NCBI GenBank assembly: GCA_905250115.1
Contig: CAJNOI010000251.1
Location: 1-64,000, forward strand
Length of the DNA: 64,000 nt
Direction of reading: 5' to 3'
Source: Adineta steineri
Taxonomy: Eukaryota > Rotifera > Eurotatoria > Adinetida > Adinetidae
The notes under the pieces: model-generated
The model's input: the letters and a program-made list of their open reading frames with translations, nothing else
Database searches by the model: none
Told to the model about the DNA's origin: nothing
In this document: positions 10,843-23,700 of the stretch, piece by piece
Numbering within the stretch: position 1 is the first letter of the stretch
Layout of the letters: each line of letters begins with the position of its first letter
Program-made: the position numbers and the translations under genes

Positions 10843-12174
10843 ATTTTAATAATTGTGATTTTAAAAAGTATGCACGCGCTGAAACAAACTTACTTTCTAA
10901 CAGTTTAGAAAAGATATTGAATGAATTATTCTTTGTGCCAGTTGGTCGTCTAGTGCAAGGTCGGCAGAACTATAATTCGTCACGACTTGTAACAGCGTAC
11001 TTGATCGTGAAACACTATACATATTGACATCTTTTGTCTTGAAAAGTCTAATCAAGAACAATAGCTATAAAACAACTGTTTATTCGATCACGAAAGGATC
11101 AATTTAGAGTATTTATGAGAAGTACAAGTATTCTATTTTTGGAAAAATAATTGCCATACTTTTCAAAGTGTTGTTAAAAATAAAAATAATGTAAACTTAC
11201 ACTATATGAGAAACAGCATTATCAACCATTGAACCTCAGAAATTCGGAAAAATTATTCACGATCATTTTGAATTTTTTAAAATACATCTACCTCAATTAG
11301 ATTATGAGTAACGATATTCCTCGATTTTCTAATCTATATCATAACAAAATAGCAATAGATATCAAAACATTGTTAATGCAGTAAGCAATATTTATTAATT
11401 AGACATTTCGCTATTATCTAACACCTCATTTTTTAGATGTATGTTTTCCATTTTGATGATTTAGTTCAATCATTGTGCACAAAAAGTGACTTTGTGTGGA
11501 TTAGAAAGTTTATTAAACTGTTTTTTGAACTTGTGTTGCTTTCAGCGAACAACACAAACGAGAAACAAAAGAAAATCTTTTCGTTTAAATACAATATTTT
11601 CAGTTATTTATTTCTTTTAATATAAAATTTCTTCTGGAAGAAAAACATTGATGAACTTATTAAAATGGAAATAATTCTTTTTCTCGAGCTTAAAATAGAT
11701 ACAAACGCATTTGCGTAGCACATTTGTTTATATAAATGTATTTAGAGAATTTTGATTCATTTCAAGAACAAAACTCGAATACATTTCGAACCCACATCAA
11801 TGCAGACTTCAGTTAAGACACAAGAAACATGCCCTAAGTTATACAAGTGCATGACTAAAATATTATAGGTCATTTTTTCGATATTTTATATCTAATGCTA
11901 TTTCAAGACATTTCTCTCTTCTCTTCTAATGATTTTATTTTAACTATGCTCTTCACTTTTTATTGAAGAATCTAATTAAGCATAGCTCATCAGGACTATT
12001 TTTGCATGAAACAATTCCTTTCATGCTATAAATAATTTAAAATGTTAATCAGAACAGAAAAAAGCTTTAAAACAACACTCCAAATATATATGAACTTTTA
12101 TCATTGAGTTTTATATATTTTCTTTCATCGAGATTCATCCGTTTCTGCAGAGATATTATTAATAATCTGAATAG
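10843..12174. other. Intergenic DNA, nothing recognised
   Basis: AT-rich. Open frames at 11437-11625 and 12104-12382 lack domain character; the second overlaps the GPCR start in another frame. No repeat or RNA gene seen. Confidence 0.5.
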
Positions 12175-13204
12175 ATGTCTTCAAATAATACTGTGTCTTC
12201 ATCTGAAGAAACTTCTTCGAATTCAAATATTCTTCTCTACGGAATATTTCAAACAGGTCAGCTCATGTCCATCCCAGTATATTTATTTATTATTCTACAT
12301 TTTTTGTACAACAAAACATTACAAAAAGAACTTTCCAATCATGCCATTTTTGTTATTCTTTTCGTCAACTTTATTCAAGTGACAATCGATCAATCACTCC
12401 TACTCAATTATCTTCGAACAGGTCGCGTTAGTCCATCGACACCATCATTGTGTCTTTTGTGGCTTTTTGTTGACGCTTATACTTATGATACAGGGATTTT
12501 ATTGATGTGTTGGGCATCGATAGAACGTGAGTGATGTGTTTAAATGTCGATGAACTATACATATGTCTATCTTTCTTGTAGGTCATATTCTTATTTTTCA
12601 TCGTAATTGGCTTTTGACTAACCGACAACGTTTGTTGATTCATTATTTACCACTTTTTCTCATCATAACTTATACATTTGCTTTCTTTGTCTATGCCATG
12701 TTATTCTTTCCTTGTCAAAATTCCTTTGATTATACATCTGCTTATTGTGGTTATGCATGTTTTTATTTTTCAACAGTTATCGTCGCATATGAATCTCTTG
12801 TTCACGAAGCTATTCCGATTATTCTCATTGCTCTATTCAGTCTTGCTCTGGCTCTTCGAGTTATCATTCAAAAACGACGCCTACATCAGGCGCCGAATTG
12901 GAGGAAGTATCGAAAGATGACTATTCAATTAGTCAGCATTTCAACTTTATATTTTGGTACGAACTTTCCTTATACTATCAATCCTATCTCCACTCTTCTA
13001 TTCAATGTCACTCCAATCAATGATAACATTCAGGCTATCTTACTAAATTTTATTTCTGTAGTAATGCCTACTGTTTTACCTTATGTCTGTTTGGGACTCA
13101 TTCCTGATCTTCAACAAAAATTTTGCTGGAGAAATCGAAGGAGAATAAGAGTACAACATGTTATAACACGGCCCACAATACCCAAAATAGAAAGTCGGGT
13201 TTGA
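12175..13204 (+). CDS. Rotifer-type rhodopsin-like GPCR (2 exons)
   Basis: Exons 12175-12526 and 12582-13204 (GT-AG, 55 bp intron) give 324 codons including the stop. A Ser/Thr-rich N-terminus with an NNT glycosylation site is followed by hydrophobic segments consistent with seven passes. The third pass ends in WASIERHILIFH, where ERH stands in place of the classical DRY, and the intron interrupts exactly this motif. An extracellular loop carries conserved-looking cysteines (FFPCQ, YCGYACFYF). The C-terminal tail is short and basic. The sequence matches the large bdelloid class A-like orphan receptor family. Ligand unknown. The second receptor at 50392-51410 belongs to a different subfamily. 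Confidence 0.85.
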
Positions 13205-14290
13205 CCAATTTATCACCTATTGGAGAACATCATATCTTTTATATCTTGAAGGCACGGATGTAGCTGTGGCTATAGGTAGGAAAGATCTGATTATATTTTA
13301 AAAAATATAAAACTAAAAATATAGTGTCAATAATTGTATAGAAAATTATTTTTCTTTTAAATTAAAATAATCTTCATGTAACTCTTTACAGATATTCGTG
13401 TTTTGTGTATTACACTTAATAAACTGAACACAAATATTTCTTTTTTTTGTATTTTTGCTTGTTGATGCATTTACATATATCTGTTCGATTTTTTTTATAT
13501 TAAATCTTACATACTGTTTAATTGTTTTCTATTTTATCAGAAACTTGTTATGAGCAAGAATATGATTGTGAGAAAAATATCTATCAGAGCAAAGTTTAAA
13601 TGCATTCTCCATGTGACAGCTGCTATTAGCTTTATGTTGACAGAAAGAAAAAATTTCGTATAACCAATATTAATACACAACGCGATATATAATGACTGCA
13701 TGCCTCAATGATTTTCATCAGTGACTACCTTAGCTGAAGAAAGAAGAAACAGTGAAGCAGACAATAAAAGCGTCGATCGTCAATCTTGAAGACAAACCGA
13801 ATCAAATAAAATTGTAAGAAAAACATTTTTTTAGCCGTAAAACATATTAAAATTAAGCATAAATATCTGTAAACATGTTTTATCAGAATTTTTGTGTTAG
13901 ACAAAAGTAGCAATTTGGCTTATTGGAGTAACTCAACACAATATTAATACCGATAGTGGTTATAGTTCTGCCTATATAGTATTTAAATATAGATCATAAG
14001 TGCTAAAAATTATCCTTATTCTAATAGAATTCTCAGATCCATAATTCAATAAACCATTCTGAAAAACTTTGATCGAAGTTTATAAGATATCGTTTTTTTC
14101 TTTTTTTAGTCTTAAAACTCATAAAAGCCTCTTCTACTTTCAATAGCTTTTGGATTGATATGTAACAGAGTCATAAGAATCTAAGGAATGGAAGCTCTAA
14201 CACTCCTATCGATAAGAAAGACTCATATATTCAACTCGAAATTGATTTTATAGTGAACATATTTTATATAGGCATTCAAATAAATATCCA
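13205..14290. other. Intergenic DNA, nothing recognised
   Basis: AT-rich spacer between the GPCR and the VC0807-like gene. No element of the telomere-like family, no ORF with support and no inverted repeat noticed. Confidence 0.5.
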
Positions 14291-15205
14291 ATGGCTTCGA
14301 ACTATGAATCTACTCCATCTGAACCTCTTCAACAACGGCAATTGCCATCACAGTTTCACCTTGTAACATGGAACACATTTAAACATCATATTCCTCGTCT
14401 CATTATTATTATTGTAGTTGATCTGATTCTACCGCTTATAATATATTTTTCTCTTACAAGTAATATCAAACCTGTCTACGCTCTCTTGGCCGCTGGTATT
14501 CCTCCTTTCTTGATGGTCGTCTTCAAAGCCGTATGGAAACGCAACTTTGATTCTATCGGTTTTATTGTCTGTATTACTTTTATTTTTGCGGCCATCTTAG
14601 CATTAGCGTTAGATAATCCTAAAATTCTATTGTTAGAAAAATCACTGATTACCGGTGCACTAGCTATAATATTTGGTATTACATTAATTCCATTTCGATG
14701 TGGTCTGGGGCAATATCGATGGCGTCCAATTGTCTATTATTTTTATCATGATTTAGTACCAGTAAGTCGAGCAGAATTCGGTCTATCAGACAGCATGTTT
14801 GACGATAATCAATACACACAACTCAAAGATGGGAATAGGAAACAAGATGTACCGGACTCAAAAGAAGTAGCTCAAGTCTACGCATGGATCTATGATCATT
14901 GCTCATCGTATCGTATCTCGTGTTATCTTATGACAGGTGTTTGGGCAGTGGGCTTTTGCATTGAATGTATTGTTCGATATATTCTTATTGCATCACACTT
15001 CACAGTAAATGAAGTTTTTCTCTACGGAAAGATTTCATTCATTATAATTATTATAATATGTGCTACTTTGCAAATTTGTTGTGTGGTATACGAAAGAAAA
15101 CATATATTAGCACATATTGAACACTGGAAAATGGAAAATTTAAGTGTACCACAATCTCATCCGTCTTTATCAACAATTCCCACACAAGTGACACGGGAAG
15201 AATAA
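14291..15205 (+). CDS. VC0807-like six-pass membrane protein
   Basis: A 304-residue single-exon protein. Two clusters of hydrophobic helices are present: four between about residues 36 and 135, and two between about 205 and 270. They are separated by a hydrophilic loop containing FDDNQYTQLKDG. The first half has the pattern I associate with the VC0807 family of bacteria and fungi: D..LPL..Y, then an ALLAAG.PP segment, a basic KRNFDSIG turn, and a helix with LDNPKILL followed by SL.TGAL. Function of that family is unknown; membrane location is clear. As an intronless gene of a family better known from prokaryotes and fungi, it is a candidate for horizontal acquisition, which a tree would have to test. 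Family assignment is from memory of the pattern and is moderate. Confidence 0.6.
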   Translation: MASNYESTPSEPLQQRQLPSQFHLVTWNTFKHHIPRLIIIIVVDLILPLIIYFSLTSNIKPVYALLAAGIPPFLMVVFKAVWKRNFDSIGFIVCITFIFAAILALALDNPKILLLEKSLITGALAIIFGITLIPFRCGLGQYRWRPIVYYFYHDLVPVSRAEFGLSDSMFDDNQYTQLKDGNRKQDVPDSKEVAQVYAWIYDHCSSYRISCYLMTGVWAVGFCIECIVRYILIASHFTVNEVFLYGKISFIIIIIICATLQICCVVYERKHILAHIEHWKMENLSVPQSHPSLSTIPTQVTREE

Positions 15206-15287
15206 TTATGAATTTATCATAGTGTTCACAAATGACACTATTTTTCAAAATATGTGAACAACTATAAATACTTTTAAACTTCTTATC

Positions 15288-15293
15288 AATAAA
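15288..15293 (+). terminator. Probable poly(A) signal of the VC0807-like gene
   Basis: AATAAA about 85 bp after the stop codon. A telomere-like element begins about 17 bp further on. Confidence 0.5.
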
Positions 15294-15309
15294 GTTTTAT
15301 AGAAAACCA

Positions 15310-15356
15310 GAGTGAGGATGGGATAGTCTGTTATTCATTTTACATCCACACCCCGC
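15310..15356. repeat. Telomere-like inverted-repeat element 6 (decayed)
   Basis: GAGTGAGGATGGGATAG on the left and TACATCCACACCCCGCA on the right. It sits between the poly(A) signal of the upstream gene and the RdRP gene. Confidence 0.55.
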
Positions 15357-15555
15357 ATTTGCTTACAGTTTTTGTTACTCACCATACTAATACGTTTGTT
15401 CCCCATGCAAATACTTCTTTACGTGGAGTGTGCTGATTGGTTAACATCTTAACCAGTTATAACTTTCTCAACAACATAGTGATAGATGGTGTTATAATAA
15501 ATTCAACTGCATTTTGTAATGCTTCACTTTCTTTAATACGCAGTATACATCACTC

Positions 15556-18500
15556 ATGGATGCAGAAAGGTGAGTAATGTCGAGTTTCCACTGGGTATTT
15601 TTGCTTCACAAGCTATTATATATAGTTGTAATTAGTATTTTTAATTGTAATATACATATTTCCCAATGAAACAGACTCTTGATTATCGACTTTTTCAACA
15701 CTTTGACTAATATAACACTTGTTTAGAATTGTAATTCAACCGGAGGCAGATGGTTGGGATAAAAAAGTGCCATGTTCCTTTAAAAACCTTCAACCTAATG
15801 CTCGTGAAATCATTTACAAAAACTTGATTTATTATTTTAAATCGACAAACTTTGACTCGCTCTTAAAAGAACCCAGCAATGAAGAATATTCGTTTGAATG
15901 TACACGTGATCTCGCAATTTCAATTAGGGATAATCTTCATCTAATTCTAACATCAAGTTATACAACTGTTTGGTTCACAATTAATACATTACCGTTGCAC
16001 AAGTTGCAGGAACATTTATTGTCGGATAAAAAATCAGTACGGCATCAGCCAGCAAAAGTTTTGTTCAGCTTTGGCTCATTATATTCGACGAAGCTATTTT
16101 ATAACCACACGAGTGAATTTAATTGCACAGGTTCTATCAAAGTTTGGTTTGAAAGATCTCGAGCAGCTTCATTAATTCTTAAAATGCATTCATTGAATAA
16201 AACAATTACTATTCCAATTCGTTATATTCAGAAAACATTGTTGGTTAATAGAGGTCATGATGGTCAGCCTATACAAATAATTCTTATGTTGAATAGTGCT
16301 GTGAAAATTGAAGAAAATGAAACTAACATTAATAGTTGTACCAGGTAAGATCCTGATTATAGTTACAAAGTTTTAGAGTGAACGCTGAAAGTAAATCAAT
16401 AATATTCTGTTTTAGAATTGGTAACGACGAAATTCCAAATTCATTTACCGATATTATATCCAAAAGTAGTGCATTATTCCTTCAATTTGATCCTCCTGCA
16501 AATGCATGGCCATTCTTACTTTCTCTACCCATCGTTGGTCATACTGATAATAATAAACGACAAGATGGGAATTTTCATATAAACTTTGCTTTATTTACGA
16601 CAGAAGATTGGCCGAATATGAATGCTATTGAAAGACCCTGTTTCAATTCATTTAAAAGTCAGTATTCTATTGAAATGTTATATTCGCTCGGCTATATCTT
16701 TACTGATAAATATATGAAATCACAAGCTGCTCGAAAATCATTTATAAAAATCGAAAGAGATTTTACTAATGAATTTCACAATGTTTGTTCGCGTATTTAC
16801 AAGGCTTTAAAAGAAAACCAGTGTCTTGACTTCGATGATTTAATTAGACTACACACACCAAATACAAATACGAGCAATAATATGAGCATTGATATGACAT
16901 TTATGGATGATCAAAACGTTCTTATTCGGCATATTACTCTTACTCCAATGCATGTAACATTCAATCCACTGATTCGAGAACGTAGTAACCGAGCCTTACG
17001 TATACGAGGTACTGAAAAGTACATACGAGTTTGTATTCGAGAAGAAAATAATGAAAATTTGGATACACTTACCGCTGAAATTCGATTACGCTTCAAGCGA
17101 AAAATGTTTACCGATGGTATCATGTGTATGAATAAACGCTATTATTTCGTTGGTGCATCGACAAGTCAAATGAAAAAATTCTCTTATTGGTTCTCAGCAT
17201 TGAACGATGGGGAAACTATTGACCAAGTACGGGCACAATTCGGTGATTTTACTGCAATTAAAAATTTGGCCACATATGTCGCTCGAGTTGGTCTATATTT
17301 TTCGACGTCATCTGCCACTGGTGTGAGTGACACGAAAATATTCGATTAATCATGTAAACTAGGATATTGTTTAATTTTAGATACCTTTAAATTACATTAA
17401 TTTAAATTCAAATATTATCAATATACCAGGCGCTGGCTCTCCTGCATCGTCATCATTATCTAACTGGTCATGGATGCAACCTCGATCGTGGTTCAAAAAA
17501 TCAGTAAATAAATTATTTGAAATTGTGTGATATACAAGTGACTGTTCTATTTCATTTTAGACCAATACATGTACATTTCAACAGAAATATGTCGTATTTA
17601 GAATTATAGACATTAAATACAATGGGTTTTGTTTCACGGATGGGTGTGGTTTGATATCGTTAGGATTGGCTCAAGAAGTTTCAGAAAAAATTGGTTTACA
17701 AATAAAACAACTTGTATAGAAAAAATTGAAATAAAAATTTCTGTCACTAAGAAAAGTATTTTTTGTTTTATTTAGAGTGATATACCATCGGTATTTCAAA
17801 TACGTATGGCTGGGTGTAAAGGAATACTAATGATTGATCCGGAGTCAGCACATGATGATTATTACATTAAAGTTCGAGATAGTATGGTTAAATTCGAAAG
17901 TGACGATTGGACATTACATATATGTGATTATTCTCGACCAAGTAAAGTTCATATTTCTCAATAGTATAACTCAAAAAAATTCGATTTTGTTTCTCTTTTC
18001 TAGTGCCTTTAAGTTTAAATAATCAGATTATACGTTTACTGAGTGATCTCGGAAATAAACTTGAGATATTTGAATCACTACAGAATCGTATGTCGAAACC
18101 AGTTCTGTGGCATCCACCAGAAGATACCTATTTGAATGTGTTTGATAGTGAATTAATTAATGATCAACAATTACGTTATTTAAATGTGTAAGAATAGCTA
18201 TCCTATTGTTTTGTATCATTGGTTCAAAGTATTTGATTTCTTCTATTTGTATATAGGAAAGAAAATTTGTTACGTAATAAAATCCCATTGCCGATCGATG
18301 AGGCACGAAATATGTTTGGAGTTGCTGATGTCACCGGTCAGCTAAAGTATGGTCAATGCTTTATACAATACCAAGTGAAAGTAAAAGAAAAAATAACTTA
18401 TAAAGTTGTAAAAGGTAAATACTTCTTTCATTTTTGTTTGTCTTATTATTTCGACTTATACTTAGGAACGGTACTGGTAACAAAAAATCCCTGTTTATAT

Positions 18501-19238
18501 CCAGGAGACATTCGTAAACTTGAAGCAGTTGATGTAAAATTATTGAGACATTGTATGCGTGACTGTATCGTGTTTCCTACCACTGGATCTCGTCCTCATA
18601 GTGATCAAATAAGTGGATCTGATCTCGATGGTGATCAATATTGGGTCTATTGGGGAAAAGATTTGAATATTGATAAACCTATTGAACCATTGAATCATTC
18701 ATCAGCAACAAAACTGACTGTTTCAGAGATCACAAATGAAATGGTGATTGATTATGTCTTGGATACAATTGAACGAAATTATTACTCAATCATAGCTGAC
18801 GTGCACACAGTAGTCGCTGATAGAATAGAAAAAGGTACGATGTCGAAAGAATGCGTCGAACTAGCAACATTATTTTATCGTGCCATTGATTCGCCTAAAA
18901 CAGGTGAAACTATCGATATGAACAGGGTGTATGAATTGAAAGATCAGTTTTGCAAGTCGTTTCCGACATTTATGATGAAATCTGATCAATCATATTATAA
19001 ATCATCATCCACTATCGGAAACTTATATTTAAAGGCAAAATTAATTGTTATTAAAAGAAAAGAGATGTATGATAGATACCAGATAACATCGGCTCGTCAA
19101 ACTAGAGTACCAATATTGTTTAGAGTTATATCGAATCCTGAATTGTCATATATTCAGTACTTACTTTTAATTAAAAGCTTTTTAACAAGCAATTTGGGTA
19201 CTCTGTTTCGATTACCAACACAGCATGAAACTTGTTAA
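15556..19238 (+). CDS. Eukaryotic RNA-dependent RNA polymerase (9 exons)
   Basis: Exons: 15556-15569, 15727-16344, 16416-17320, 17430-17503, 17561-17713, 17776-17941, 18004-18187, 18257-18414 and 18466-19238. All introns are GT-AG and the joined length is 1015 codons with stop. It belongs to the cellular RdRP family (QDE-1/RDR/EGO-1), which copies single-stranded RNA into dsRNA to feed small-RNA silencing. Seen: ARVGLYFSTS at the start of the core; FTDGCGLIS at about residues 562-570; PSVFQIRMAGCKG; the GVADVTGQLKYGQCF block; NPCLYPGDIR; and the catalytic SGSDLDGD loop, with its aspartates at about 810, 812 and 814. After it come a helical ERNYYSIIADVHTVVAD segment and SPKTG, as in intact members. 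No lesion is visible. Bdelloids are known to carry many RdRP copies. Intron 8 (18415-18465) is 51 bp and free of stops, so its retention would insert 17 residues. Confidence 0.93.
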
Positions 19239-19293
19239 ATAACCTGTTTGTGATTTGTTACATTATTTTTATGTTCTCATATTATTTCGTTTC

Positions 19294-19299
19294 AATAAA
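19294..19299 (+). terminator. Probable poly(A) signal of the RdRP gene
   Basis: AATAAA 56 bp after the stop codon, followed about 20 bp later by a telomere-like inverted repeat. Confidence 0.5.
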
Positions 19300-19318
19300 A
19301 TAATCAGTGTATAATACC

Positions 19319-19370
19319 TCTAGGGTGTGAGTGCGCGTATGGAATTCATTCTCTCCCACCCACACTCATT
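19319..19370. repeat. Telomere-like inverted-repeat element 7
   Basis: TCTAGGGTGTGAGTGCGCG on the left and CCCACCCACACTCATT on the right. It is directly 3' of the RdRP gene. Confidence 0.7.
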
Positions 19371-20740
19371 CTTAATCGATACTTTGTTGTATGCTCATTT
19401 GTTTTTTCATAAATATTAACATTTGTTATATACAGTGTTAAATACAGTTCATTATTTTTATTTAATAAAAATGGTTTAGTCATATTTTTCAATGATGCAT
19501 GTCGAATAAATTTGTTTTTTCGGCGACGAATAGTGAGTGTGTCAGAAAATTCTGCATGTTTGTATCAGGAGGCAGTAAGGAAACACGTTGAACATGATTA
19601 AATTTATCTGTCATACTTTCTAAAGTATCATTTTTAGGTTAAGGTTTTTCATTTTAGTAGAAACAAATGATTTGTGCATTGTTTGAACCCGGATGATATT
19701 TATAGATGTATTCATTCGTTACAGTACTTTGAAAATTTTTGGGTATGCTGTTATAAAACTGCCAGTGTAAATGAGAGTAAGAATCAACTGAACAAAAATA
19801 GATAGTTATGTGGTTCTACGATAATTATTAATATAAATTAAAACAATAGCTTTCGAGTCTACAGACTCATCATCAATTGCAGTAATTAATAACCGAGAAT
19901 GATAAAAACGAATTATAAAATAGAAATCATACACTTTATTCGTATTTCGTAAGAATCAACTGGTATAGATCGAACAGTGGGCGCATGCTATAGTTTCACT
20001 CATAAACCACATCCTCACACCGATATCAATACCTCAAGATTTTCGTTTACCAAAATGTATTAAAATCAGTAGGTTATTTTTTTCTGTTTTCTCTTGTGTT
20101 AAGATTGAATCTCTTATAAAAATGAAAAGAACGAATTATTTTATTCATTCTTCCAAGAGAAAGAACAAAAATGTGTTTTTTTGTGAATAAGTGATTCGAG
20201 AAAAGGAAAGCATTTTGTAACTGGTAAAAATATCGTTTTTTTTCTTTCTTTCTTTCCTTGGTAATCAGTTTTACAATCTATTCAAATGGCACGGAATGAG
20301 GCAACTTGGTTAAAATCATTTTATGTTATGGGATTGTGCGGATAAGGCTTTTCATCATGTGGCAATCTCTTGGAAGATTTTCTGCTTACGTAATATAATG
20401 TATATGAGTATTTTTTTAATTTATTTTTATTTTTATGGTCTTCGTCTCACTTCGCTTTAAAAAAAGTGAATTTTGGGTAGAGTTTTCGAAACTGAGATGT
20501 AGACGTCTCTACTTTTCGTATTCTTTAGGTAGTTTTCTTGCATTCCTAGTGCATTTTGATTCTAAGCTTTACGTCGCATTCTTGTATGAGCGTTATATTC
20601 TAGCCTCACAGAGCTTGAATCGTGTAAGACATTAAAATTTGTTTTTAGATTTGAAAAGACATTAAACTTCAATAAAAAACAGAATTATTTTATCAATCAT
20701 ATTATATAATCGAGGTAGTGTTATGGAAAAATAATGCTAA
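19371..20740. other. Intergenic DNA, nothing recognised
   Basis: AT-rich, with T-runs and scattered short open frames such as 20435-20635 that show no domain. It separates two genes on the same strand. Confidence 0.5.
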
Positions 20741-23700
20741 ATGGATGAAACGAATAAAAAACTCATCGAATTATTGGACATCAATAATTTACCAACTTTT
20801 GATGTATTCCAACAGACGAAAGAAATTGTTCGACCAATAGATACTGATACTCTCGACAAATTAAATACCTTTGTAATTGAATGTTTACAACTTCCAATGG
20901 ATAAAATTTTATTGATATTAAGAAAAAGAACGGAAAATATACTCCTAACAATCGAAAATTTTGCATGGATCATTTGGAATCAATTCAACCTGCAACAGCA
21001 AATCAATGAAAAAGAATTCAAATTTTTAGAAAATCTTGGACAGTTAAATAGAACGATGGTTGATTTAGATATTGATGAACATGACCGAAAATGTTATTGT
21101 ATGATTCAATATGTAATAGCACCATTAATACTTAAAAAAAGTTTCATGAAAATTTTCGAATCGATAATAGAAAAGTTGCATGTTGATAGTTCTTCTGTTC
21201 AATACAATTTACCCATGCTCAATGTTATTTCTCTATGGCTTGATACAATATCACATCTTCATTATTTTTTACGCATGAGAATTCGAAATTTGAAAGATCA
21301 ACAAGATCCACTAACACAAATAATTACAACGATTATTATGAATCCAATCTACCAACAATATACAGAAAAGCATTGCTCTACTTATATGGAAATGAAATCA
21401 ATTGAACAATTTTATATTAGTTCATGCTCTTTTTATTATGCATTTATTTCAGATTTAAGAAACTGGCTAGATATTGTTGAACCATTACTTTACTACAGCA
21501 GGAAATTTGTGATTTTCCATGTTCGTTCAATTACTGACGAATGGCAATCGAACATTCTAAACTGTATGAAAAGTTCTGTTTCATTGATAACACAATATTA
21601 TGAATATATATATTCTGATTGTCGTACAATAGATAAGCCACCAGCATGGAGAACTAATATACACTTTGATAATGATGATGAATATATAACATCGATAATA
21701 ATTATTTTGAATAATAAATGTATTCAAGAGAAATTATTATTTACATGGTCAAATGATGAAACTATTATCATAGACATGATCATCACATATCTCTTAACGT
21801 TAATCACATGTCCTGATCAGATAAGATGTGTAGTTCTGCACCTTTTACGCACAACTAATTCGATAAATACAATTTATTTATTAATATTAAGAAAAAATTT
21901 GTATGAATCATTACAAAGTCACTTATTCACACTATTGTCAATCGTATTACATGATACGTTAATATATGAATTAAATATAGCGAATCAACTCGCATTTCTG
22001 TACTTTACACGAATTGAAACAACTTTAACTCGTTTGAAACAACGTAAAGATGATATCGAACAAGAAAATATGAAAACATATTTGTCCGATTTTCTCAACT
22101 TATTAGCAAATGATATTATTCAACAAGAAATTATAAAATTGAACAAACTTGAGTTATTTATTGAACTTGAAAATAAGCTTTATTCTACTGAAAAATATGA
22201 AATTATTTGGACCTTATCATTTCATCCTTCAGTCAAATTATCAATAAAGAACACTTCATTTTTATTATCGTTAAGGAATGAATGCCAATCAAATCATAAT
22301 CCAAACAGTTTTTATATTGACCAAGCAGTATGGGGAATTCTATGGAATTTAGGTGATCATCAAGGCCTTACAAGATTACGAAAACAATATAATAAGGAAC
22401 ATCGGTATGAAGAAAGAGTTAAGAACTGTATTTCAATCACTAATTTTAATGTGATGATCAATTATCATGCGAGTGATTTCGATCAAGTTGATATATTAAC
22501 AAAGAAACTACGTGGATATGGTATACGTCCATTGTTAAATGAATTATCTGGAAAAGGTCATGCAGGAACAAGAAATGTAATGATAGATACTATGGAGGCC
22601 ATAGGAAATATTAGACATTTTATTATATGTTTGAGTGAAAAATGTGTTCGTAGTAATTTTTGCAAGGCTATTCTAACATATGTTCATAAAAAACAACTAA
22701 TACTTATACCTGTTATTGTGCAGTATAAGTACACAATTTTAGAAGATTGGCTTTATTTTATTGTTGGTTCATTATCCATTATTTATTTTGAAGATGAAGA
22801 AATGATTGCACAATTGATACATCGCATCAAAGATTATGACAATAACATTACTGTTGAATACGATAATCAATTGTTGCTTTCACATGATGATAATATTGTG
22901 GAAGACTGTTTCCATGATTTATATACAGATTGTAAAAATAATGAATTGGAAAAAATTCAAAGTTATATTAGTAAATTAGCAATCAGACATATAAACAAAC
23001 AACAGTCAAACGGTAGCACACCGTTACATGTAGCTGCTTACTACGGTCATCATGAAATAGTGAAATTATTATTAACTCATGGTGCATGGAGATCGATAAG
23101 GAATAAACTTAACTTGACAGCGTGCGAAGAAGCTCGAACAGAAAAAATTCGTCAACTTTTCCTACGAAATAATGATAATTATTACTTCATTACAGACAGA
23201 AACGAAGATAATATGTTAGAATGGACAATTATGTACGATGAAATACAAACACAGCGAAGATTATTTCGACAACAATTTTTAGGTGATGCAAATTTGTCGT
23301 TAGATTATCAACGAATATTAAATAGATTTCAAAAACATTATTTACAAAAAATACCATTGGAATCCAAACTACGATCATCTTTAAACTGTTATTTTACGAT
23401 GGCAGCAGAAGAAAATGATTTAAGATATGTATTAAGTGCTTATACATCGGCAACAATATTTCATAAAATACTTAATAAAGATCTTGCAACTTATGCTTTA
23501 CATTATTTTGATTCCACACTGAATAAAACGCAAGATTATGCACTATCTAATTGTATTATTGATCTCATTGCATTATTAATTCATTCTAATGGACTAGATT
23601 CGTATTACTGTCTGGATACTCTAACAAGCTATCGTGGTATGCTTATGACTCGTGATAATTTGAAACAATATAGTGTTGGCTCACAAATAATGAATGTATC

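Noticed and set aside
10803..11027. 74-codon frame starting in a telomere-like element
   Set aside because: The start lies in the repeat and the rest is AT-rich sequence without domain, splice or codon support.
17633..17650. GGATGGGTGTGG looked like another telomere-like element
   Set aside because: It is coding sequence for the RdRP motif FTDGCG in exon 5; there is no TTGAG cap and no opposing arm.
18416..18465. Continuous frame through the RdRP intron suggested that exons 8 and 9 are one exon
   Set aside because: The inserted residues are hydrophobic and break the conserved order. Good GTAAAT donor and TTAG acceptor sites and matching phase favour a 51 bp intron, though retention remains possible.
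20741..22430. Possibility that the N-terminal half of the TIR/ANK/ART protein is a separate gene
   Set aside because: The frame is uninterrupted, there is no internal start context or splice signal, and an ARM-like region ahead of TIR is the usual order in rotifer proteins.
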